A DNA stretch of 64,000 nucleotides, from assembly GCA_036362985.1 (NCBI GenBank), contig JAYGXS010000002.1, positions 5,299,953 to 5,363,952 on the forward strand, read 5' to 3'. The notes below the pieces were generated by a model that was given only the letters and a program-made list of their open reading frames with translations, was not told the DNA's origin and did no database searches. The position numbers and the translations under genes are program-made. Each line of letters starts with the position of its first letter. Within the stretch, counting starts at the first letter, position 1. Below, one piece after another: positions 56,385 to 64,000 of this stretch. The DNA is from Ligula intestinalis (Eukaryota > Platyhelminthes > Cestoda > Diphyllobothriidea > Diphyllobothriidae).

Positions 56385-56485
56385 TATGCATGCAAGTTGA
56401 CATTATCGGCAAAGACGAGGAAACCAGAATGACCATTTCTGACTTATTAGACGTCAGTAGTCAGTTTAACCCAACCAAAATTGGT
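56385..56485 (-). repeat. tRNA-related SINE-like repeat, minus strand
   Basis: GGCAAAGACGAGGAAACCAG and GAATGACCATTTCTGACTTA are the reverse complement of the CTTATAAGCCAGAAATGGCCATTCC...CCTTGTCTTTGCC block seen in the plus-strand copies. Confidence 0.5.
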
Positions 56486-56569
56486 GCTGCACATATTGAG
56501 ACATCACCTGAAGTTCGAGTCTCCGACCGTGTGATTTTGGTTTCCGACTCTCTAAACACTGCATGTCGT

Positions 56570-56900
56570 CTGGGGCACCAATTGGGGTTTAGTGCGGCTA
56601 GCTGATGATGGCTGGCAAGTCAAAAATGGTCATTCCAGGCTTCCTTGTCTTTGCCGGAAATGCCATCCATGCTATCTAACTAATCTCGATGCAGCTATCT
56701 GCGTGGACTCTAAGGTAACTTCCAGAGCAAAAGTGGAACGTGTATTGTTCAATTACTAGATCAGTGAAAGCCACATATCAATAATCTTCCCGATCTTAAC
56801 TAAAAGAACATTGAGCCCATGTTGCAATGTAAGAGTGTTAACCTCAATGACTAAAGATCCTGGGTTTGAATCCTGGGTATAAAAGGCTGTTGACGGTTTC
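56570..56900 (+). repeat. tRNA-related SINE-like repeat, plus strand
   Basis: Contains GGCTAGCTGATGATGGCTGG, CAAGTCAAAAATGGTCATTC and TTGTCTTTGCCGG, then CTATCTGCGTGGACTC. A separate tRNA-like stretch follows at 56825-56880 with TCCTGGGTTTGAATCCTGGG (perfect B-box GGTTTGAATCC). Together with the minus-strand copy at 56385 it makes an inverted pair. Confidence 0.5.
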
Positions 56901-59620
56901 CCTTCGCTTTGTTGGATCCATTTCATCATATGTTTATTCTAGAAAACTAGATAATTTCAAGAAAATTTATGCGTAGTCCTAAGTTTTAGGTACTTCTAAG
57001 AAATCGTACATTGAAGAAAAAAATCATTGCACAAAACATGCATAATAGCAGCTAAGTTGTAACAACTAGTCAAGACAAAACTCTAAATTAAGTCCGTTTA
57101 ATAAAAAAATAAAATCCTTCATTGCACACTTATTCTGCATTTTTGCAGACATACTTTCTTGGATATTCCATCCATTTCAAGACTTTGAATATTTGAAGAC
57201 TGTTCATCTGATCCGATGAAAGATATGTGCTTGGAACGGCCGTTAGAATCTGCGGTAAAGAATGAAGGAAATGCATTTTGAAACATTTATTTGATAGAAA
57301 GGTATTATTAGTAGTGATGACTTTTTGCGTAGATTGTATATCTGATAAAAGCTGAATTTCAGAGTTTGAGTGAGGGATTTAACACATAGTTGAGTTTGTT
57401 AATTTCGTTTCTTGAGTGGTTTCAAGTCGCAAAAGGCTGTTTATTATCAAAAAATGCAGCTTTGCTCAATTAACTGGGACATATAAAGGCGAAAAAGGCC
57501 ACATCTAGCGTTTGCTAATATCTTAGTTGTGTCTGACTGAAACTTCCGTTTTGCGTGTGTTGTACTATAAAAGTTCATTAATAGAGACCAAAAAACCTTT
57601 TAAATATGTATTCGTAGAACAGAAACTTTGTATTGCGTTCATGAAATTGAGTAAATCGCACGCGTTAGATAATGCATCATAATCAGAACAAGAAGATAAG
57701 AGCCGAAAGTTGTTTAAGTACGACGGAAATATAGGCTTTATACAAACACGTACAGTGAGCGCACAAACTCCTGAAATGTGTTCGAAAACGTAACAAAATA
57801 ATTGTTGCGGGAAGTCAGCACACGCAGCATGCCCAAAAAATATTTTCAAGGTAGAGTTAGAACCATAAGTAAAAAAGGTAAGTATTTGGTTAAGAAATTT
57901 CTAGTTTCTAGCATAAAAAATTAATTTCCACAATGATCTTCAAACTCAGGTAATGACAATATTCAGTCACTGGTCCAATGTGAAATATAAATGTGTTTAT
58001 GGCATGGGAATAAAACAAAATAACGAGTTAATCCAGAAATTTGATATGTTTTCTCTTTTTTGCCTATTGGAACGATTTTCACACATTGTTTATCTATAGT
58101 GCAGAATCAATGAATAAAAAAACCGAAACAGTATAGGCAGAATAGTATCAGTTTTTTCTAGCTCCTTGATGTTCTTTTAATCTGCTCTGCTTTTGTATCT
58201 TAAAACTGAGCTTACAAGTAAACAACTCTTATGAAAACTACCGCAATGTACATGTAGAAGTCTGTTATTGTATTATAGGCAAATTTGTATCCCTCTTTTT
58301 TTAGGGAGATCGAAAAATAGACTTAACTTTCCCAGTTTCACTTTGACTTACAATTCAAAAAAAGCTAAAGTAAGCAGACATTCCGCACAAAAAAATAAAC
58401 TAAAAGTTTTTTTAAAAGAGATGCCAGTTTACTAAATAATCTTAGATCTATTCTTTTGTGACTTTTCCGTAGATATTAATTTATTTCGGAAATGCGTTGA
58501 CGTCCTTTGGTGAGCCTAAACCATGATCCAAACAAAAACTGCAGGAAATAATGTTTAAAAACTTGTCACTTAGGGAAATCCTTTTAAGAAATAAATTATT
58601 CTGAAGGTTTTGGTAAGCACGTAGAGCATAGAAATTACTTCTGGACCATCAACTCAGACCACTGACAATCATGCAATGATAACTAATTTTTCAAGAACGA
58701 TCTGAGCTTTGTCGTTATCTACATTCCGAAATAATAGCAAAGAAATTTAACCGAAGAAAATTCCTCTTTGTGTGCACAAAATGGTACCTTTACGATTGCA
58801 GCTGACAATTTCATTTGAATATAGGACTCACTGACATGCAAGTCCGCACGTGAACTTACGAAATATCTTACTCATCTGACCTCTAAGTCAGCATAATCAC
58901 GCGAAAAGCTTATTGCTTTGTTCTACCTTAACCACCAAAAGCTAGAAACGCAGATAACAACTTTCAATTCTGCTAAAACCATGCTGAAATATAAAAAAAA
59001 CCTTGGACCGTTCTGCAACTGGCATAGGTTACGTTGTGCGTAATACGGAAGCATGTGTATGCAAAATTTTTACAAAACGATCAGTTTTCGAAGAGCATCA
59101 ATTTGCAAATACTTAATTTACTGGATTTTTGACTTAATCAGACGTTTTTTATAATTAAAAATTAAGTTTACCCAAAACGCTCGATTTTAAGAACAGGATA
59201 CGATTTGCGTTTTTATAACATGGAGGTTGATGTTTAAATCCTTAAATTTAATGAGTTGGAAAACTTAATTTACAAAGATTGTTTGCTTCGTGAACATAAT
59301 GGCTGTCACTGTGTTCATTCCCGAACCCGATTTACAAAGACAGACAATTCCAACATCGTTTTTATGAGCCATTTGAAAAACTCCGGTGCTGGGTTATTAT
59401 GCCCTGCGTACAATTTTCGCAGGTTTGTGTTTTTTTGTCTGACCTGGTCGTCATGTTAATTAGTACCTGAATTTGGATCATTTAATGCGTAACAGTTTAA
59501 TATACACTTGTCGACGAACGTTCACCTGACCGCTAAAGGGACGTATCTATACCAATCTGCCTTGAATATCATCAGAGCCTGTGACAAGCATAACAGCTGG
59601 TAGTTTAGCCAGATAGCATT
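56901..59620. other. No gene recognised
   Basis: AT-rich. A minus-strand open frame (57849-57565) has no convincing borders or domain. Confidence 0.5.
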
Positions 59621-59624
59621 GTTA

Positions 59625-59700
59625 AATGAGATGAAGGAGACGAAAATGACGATTTCTGACTTATATGTACGTCATTATCAGCCACTTATATCTAAATGGT
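59625..59700 (-). repeat. tRNA-related SINE-like fragment, minus strand
   Basis: GACGAAAATGACGATTTCTG followed by ACTTATATGTACGTCATTAT parallels the minus-strand copy at 56410-56460. Confidence 0.4.
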
Positions 59701-59829
59701 GCACCAATCAAGCCTCTAACTTGCGATCATTTTGATCAGTGTGAAACGCCAAGAGCTCATTGCCTAGCTGTCTAAGGTCAGAGGCTTCTGACACGCGTTG
59801 GTAAGCGTTCACCTGACTATTAAGTTGTT

Positions 59830-60305
59830 CATATGAGCCAAAAGTTGAGCGGGTTATATCGATCCAAGTGTGATTAAACTCATTGCGTGAAGCAGGCATT
59901 TGTAGCTGAGTGGTAGAGCATTAGCCTCCGGCAAAGGCTTTGTCTGATGCGCGTGTTCAAATTCCACCCAACGCTTAGAGTTTTTCACTCTAAAGTCAAC
60001 TCAAATTAAGCAAATCTGCCAAACAAACTTAATAACTAAGTCAGTTTAGTAGTCATTCTGGTGGATTCTAGATGATTGCTCACGAAATCCTGCTTGGGCA
60101 GTCATCTTGCTCCCCTATTGGTGAATTCCATATGAGCGAAAAGTTGAGCGCGTAATATCGATCTAAGTGTGATTAAACTAATGGCGTGAAGCGGGCGTTT
60201 TTAGCAGAGTAGTAGAGCATTAGCCTCCGGCAAAGGCTTTTTCTGATGCGTGGGTTCAAATCCCGCCAAACGCCTAGAGTTTCTCACACTTGGGTCAACT
60301 TAAGT
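59830..60305 (+). repeat. Tandem duplication carrying tRNA-like sequences
   Basis: Two direct units about 299 bases apart (starts at 59830 and 60129) each run CATATGAGC.AAAAGTTGAGC, ATATCGAT.CAAGTGTGATT, GCGTGAAGC.GGC, then a tRNA-like sequence at 59894-59975 and 60194-60274. The second has closing acceptor arms GGCGTTT/AAACGCC, an A-box-like TAGCAGAGTAGTAGAGC, a 5-bp AGCCT/AGGCT stem with a 7-base loop CCGGCAA, and a T-arm GTGGGTTCAAATCCCGC. Position 33 is C instead of U and an extra 7-bp stem GCATTAG/CTGATGC surrounds the anticodon-like arm, so it is not a normal tRNA. Confidence 0.6.
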
Positions 60306-60309
60306 TAAC

Positions 60310-60495
60310 CTGACTGCTAAGCAGTGGCTCAATGGTTAGGGTGTTTGACGCTGACCAAAAGGGTTGCAAGTTCGGGCTTCGAGTAGTGACCCACCTGGGT
60401 TTGGGTATGACCGGCTGACGACGGCTTGCAAGCCAGAAATAAAAATTTCTGTATCGCTTTTTTTTCTGTCAATACTATCTGCGTATACTACCAGT
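60310..60495 (+). repeat. tRNA-related SINE-like repeat
   Basis: AGTGGCTCAATGGTTAGGGT resembles a tRNA A-box, and GCAAGTTCGGGCTTCGAG a B-box. Then GGGTTTGGGTATGACCGGCT, GACGACGGCTTGCAAGCCAG and TCAATACTATCTGCGTATAC. This is the most complete head of the family in the window. Confidence 0.6.
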
Positions 60496-61029
60496 GATTA
60501 AAACATTTACTCCCTACAAACTGTCTTGTCCTATGAATGCGAAGACAATCAAAATTTTCAGAGGCAAATCGTACGTGAGACACCTGAGTTTCACTCTCCG
60601 TGAGGAGAATTGGATTCCCGGAACTTTTGCAGGAACACTAGAACCACTCACCAGATTAAGCAACAAAAAGCGTTGTTGGTGCATACGGGGCGCATTATTT
60701 ATACGGTGCAGTTATAACGCAAACCAAACAACTAATAAAATTATCCTCTCTCACATTCAGCCCTGATGGCTGGACTGAATGTCAGCGTGGTTGGCCGCAC
60801 ACGAGACGAGCGCTTTTGAGAGAGGGAATAGCCCAACAGTTGGTATCAGGGAAGGCTGATCGAGATACCAAATATTGAAAAACGGAAAGCCAATGCATAT
60901 TCATAAAGGAGCATGATTTTATGTTCAGTGAGAAATTACATGGGTAAAATTTAAAAGATAACGTTTTTAAGTTACCACCACGCCTTAATGTATTTCCAGT
61001 TCTTGGGCCTTACTAAAATAACATAAACA

Positions 61030-61175
61030 TTTCAAAAGGTTGAACTCTGATCAGAAGGGTCTCGAATTTGGGCCTCGGATATGGCTGGCTGATGACGGCT
61101 TATAGACCAGAACAGGTCATGCCAGCATTCATGGTGTTTCTCGGCAACACAAGCTGTTTAGACTTTTAGCCACTA
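61030..61175 (+). repeat. tRNA-related SINE-like repeat
   Basis: TTGAACTCTGATCAGAAGGG, CTCGAATTTGGGCCTCGGAT, GCTGGCTGATGACGGCTTAT, then AGACCAGAACAGGTCATGCC. Same block order as 60310; head decayed. Confidence 0.55.
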
Positions 61176-61299
61176 CAATTGCTGCCAAGGCCTGAGAAAT
61201 AGGATTCAAAGCAAAATGGGACAAGTGCGTTTCGTTAGCGGTTTGTGAACGTTCATCAGCGAGTGTCAATATCTTCAGACAAAAATCGGCAAGAGAACG

Positions 61300-61490
61300 A
61301 GCTCATGGCTTAATTGTTCGAGCGTGAGAATCTAATCAAAAGACTTGTATGTTTGAGCCTCGGGTGGTGCACCGCTTGCGGTTGTGGATGCTCGACTGAT
61401 GACGGCTCATAAACCAGAAATAGCCATTCCAGTTCCCCTTGTATTTGCAAGCAATACTATTTGCCTAGAACATGTATTGCCTCTGAAGCT
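61300..61490 (+). repeat. tRNA-related SINE-like repeat
   Basis: GTATGTTTGAGCCTCGGGTG (B-box-like), CACCGCTTGCGGTTGTGGAT, CGACTGATGACGGCTCATAA, ACCAGAAATAGCCATTCCAG and TTGCCTAGAACATGTATTGC. Closest to the consensus body of the family. Confidence 0.6.
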
Positions 61491-61734
61491 CAACGACGTC
61501 CTCTAGTTACCCTGACACGCTTGATAGCTAAAATAGACTTTGCCTAAATAGGAATAAATTGCCAAACCAATGTTGCACGCATATTAAATAGCGGACTGGG
61601 TGCTTACATGATCCTCAACCCATGAGACTTGCCGCGCATCAGTTTCATCATCAGCGTTTCCTACCTAAAGATAATGGCCAGACGCTTGTAACACTGATGG
61701 TGTCAATGGAACTAATTCTGGCCTGCAGATTTCC

Positions 61735-61825
61735 CGTTTTGAGAAGAAGACGACTCGATCTCTGGGACAGTACTTTTATTCGCCGGACGTTTCGAAATCC
61801 GTCGTGGATTCATCATCAGAGGCAT
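61735..61825 (-). ncRNA. Hammerhead-like motif, solo unit
   Basis: Minus strand 61821-61775: CTGATGA, AATCC/GGATT hairpin, TCGAAACGTCCGGCGAATAA, continued by AAGTACTGTCCCAGAGATCG and GAGTCGTCTTCTTCT. All core bases are intact. It belongs to the same family as the inverted pair at 36740-36966, from which its stem II differs in loop and outer pairs. No PLE protein lies nearby. Confidence 0.65.
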
Positions 61826-61929
61826 AAACAGAGAGCCGTTTTGTGAATAGTTTGGAGCAGAAAAAGTTTTACCCCGCTTGCTTAACCAGATGCCCATCAT
61901 CCAGACATATCGCGACATACAACCTTAGA

Positions 61930-64000
61930 ATTTCGGGCAAAAAGTTGGGTCTTGTCGGGTTAAAAGGCGTGGTCGGCTTTTGACAAGCAAGCAGCAAGCA
62001 CAGAATTGGCGCCATTTCCACTCAATGTTATTGCGTGATCAATGTTCTCATTTTTTCTGATTTTACAAATCTGGTAAAGGACTGCGGATATTTTTTATCC
62101 CAGCAAGGGGTTATTCCCCACAATATGCGCCTTTTGGCGACTAAAAAGCGTTATTCCCGAAGAAAAAAGTAGAGAAAGCGGAAAATCCAAATTCTGTTGC
62201 AAACGCGTGCTTTATTTAATCATTTAAAATACTGGCAGCACAGGTGCTAGCTAATAAACGGTCAGAAAAGTGTGTTGTCCGTATTTTGCCTCTATTTGAT
62301 AAAGGTATAAGACGTCCGCTTAATTTGTGGGTAGATTCACTAGATTTAATTTTGGCTTTTTACATTTCTCAGAAACTAATTGATGGACTTCAATTTCAAA
62401 AACAAATTTTGATCGCAAAAGAAAAACTGAAAAGGCGCTTTAACGGTGCGTTAAGACGCAACCTAGTGAGGTGGAAAATAAGATTTCTGGATGGCAATTA
62501 AATTTGCGGACACACAGAGTGAATAATCATCCGCAAAATCCGTCAACCGATGCACGCAGAAATAAGACAAGAGATCCAACTGTAGCGCGCAAAAGTCCTA
62601 TAGAATCCTCCCATAAATCATGGACGTCTCGGAAGCCAACTGGATTCAGTGTGTTGCCTAACAGCAGAGGCAAACCTTCGACACAGAATAATATGGCAAA
62701 ATGTTTTCCTTTCTCTCACGGCAGAGACAAATATCAAATTGGATGCTGTCGCAGGTGACAAAACTGCATCTGGAAGACTAGGAGGTTTTTAGGAAAGTGG
62801 ATGACTGAACACTTAAACTACAGCAGCAGCAAGAAATAATTCCACTGTTTCGTTGCTGAAAATTTATCTGACGGAACCGAGTACGCAGTAAAAGTTGTCG
62901 TCTTTTTTGAAATAAAGGACAAACTCGTGGGCTGCATGCTGATGAAATATGCTGCTGGCAGTCCAGCTACCTTACTCTCCATATTATTTTTTGAGGTTTT
63001 GGGTTCAAGGAGCTTATGTAGGCACACTCATATACCCTAAGTCCCAGCATTTGTAATGCGAAACACCGTGGCTAAACCTGTTTGGGGAGTGGAAAAATAG
63101 GACAGGCAGAGAAGAGCATTTTTTTAAATGAAGTGTAAAGTAAAAACATGTAATCGAAGTTGCTTATCGCGGCCGCTGAGAACAAGTTGTTCCGTGTGTA
63201 TAGTGAAGGTGTGTGCGGGGCTTCAGGCCGCAGACTTTACTAATCTAACTCTAAAACGGTAAGTTTGACCTCAGGTAAGTTGAAGTTGACGACCTCCTTA
63301 TTATAATTTCAATTTTTTTGGGAACTTTAAGAAACGTGCAATTTGATAATTGGGTTTATCCGCAATACTAAGTTGATAATAAAGATAAGTAAATCTTCAC
63401 ATAAAGATCAATAAAACGTCTTAATACAGTAGAATGAAAATGCAATTAGCAGTTATTAAAGTATATTCCACTGCGTGTTCTAATTCCTAATCCATAAACC
63501 ACTATAAACACTGTTTTTATAGGAAAACATACAGGGACTAGGGAATAATGTGTAGGCCTACGTAAGCTACTTTTGTCAGATTCTGCTTGAACAGGCTATT
63601 ACTTCGGGCGGGATTTGCGCACACAACCACTAATTCTACTGCCATCATTGATGGACGGAATTGCCGTGCCATAAGCACGCATATGCAAACATAACTGTCG
63701 ACACTTCATGCCTGAAATTTGAGCAATCAGCTAATAATTGCGTCAACTAAAATGTCGGATGAGGGACGTCGCTGGCCCTACAAATGGGAATTTCCTCGAA
63801 ATTCCACAGCTTTTCTCAGTAACTGTCACTAATAGCTGCATAAATTTCAATTGTGAAATATCATTTGTGCGTTTTCTTGCTCGTGCACTCAAGTTTTAAT
63901 CTCGTACAGTTTCCAAACTTTTGAAACGTTGGGATTACTTACCGACATACATTCCCAAACAACCTCTCAAACTGTGTATGTTTTGATGCTGGGACAAACC
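61930..64000. other. No gene recognised
   Basis: Open frames at 62244-62501 and a plus-strand stretch around 62860-63030 (GTEYAVKVVVFFEIKDKL) look mildly protein-like but have no domain or borders I can support. Confidence 0.4.

Noticed and set aside
59894..60274. Two functional tRNA genes
   Set aside because: Position 33 is not U, the anticodon arm is enlarged by an extra stem, and the sequence is embedded in a repeat found elsewhere without the tRNA part.
1..64000. CRISPR arrays, bacterial operons, prophage
   Set aside because: No regularly spaced short repeats, no dense coding, no ribosome-binding sites; intron-bearing eukaryotic sequence.

Overview
The window looks like a eukaryotic, intron-rich, repeat-laden chromosome segment. 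The mobile elements (Penelope-like elements with GIY-YIG endonucleases, CR1-like and RTE-like LINEs with a zinc-finger tail, tRNA-related SINE-like repeats) resemble those I know from parasitic flatworms, most closely diphyllobothriidean tapeworms of the Schistocephalus/Spirometra type. The species is an inference; no rRNA or mitochondrial marker is present.

One host gene can be assembled. On the minus strand, seven splice-bounded exons (49831-49374, 38345-38126, 24209-24093, 22146-22080, 19481-19356, 19199-19110, 14480-14365), plus a plausible 7-codon first exon at 54279-54259, join in a single open frame of 405 codons with every splice phase matching. The predicted protein has the order of membrane helices and several landmarks of the SLC35F3/F4 group of solute carriers. 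The gene spans at least 40 kb and its introns are packed with retroelement debris. A partial tandem duplication has copied the start of one exon and its splice acceptor.

Layout. 1-5.3 kb: overlapping minus-strand 3' fragments of an RTE-like LINE. 5.4-6.7 kb: 5'-truncated CR1-like LINE and another LINE-like 3' end. 6.9-18.9 kb: many Penelope-like (PLE) fragments, a foldback element and the last recognised SLC35F exon. 19-24.2 kb: four SLC35F exons and one PLE fragment. 26.5-28.9 kb: PLE endonuclease copies, two of them head-to-head. 30.9-35.5 kb: the longest element, a nearly full-length but broken CR1-like LINE with duplicated tRNA-like 5' units. 36.7-39.7 kb: an inverted ribozyme-like pair, an SLC35F exon and its duplicated relic. 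43-47.4 kb: a nested complex with a near-perfect inverted repeat, AT microsatellites and a Jockey-like LINE end. 48.5-50.8 kb: a PLE fragment and the first large SLC35F exon. 56.4-61.8 kb: a cluster of tRNA-related SINE-like repeats. The remainder is AT-rich with nothing I can support.

The most interesting recurring signal is a small RNA-like motif matching the core of a type I hammerhead ribozyme (CTGANGA, short hairpin, GAAA, short stem, AATAAA). It occurs about thirteen times. Several copies lie directly downstream of PLE endonuclease tails, and several form outward-facing inverted pairs. All five reverse transcriptase active sites that I can read have lost a catalytic aspartate, so the retroelements here look dead in protein terms even where the ribozyme fold survives.
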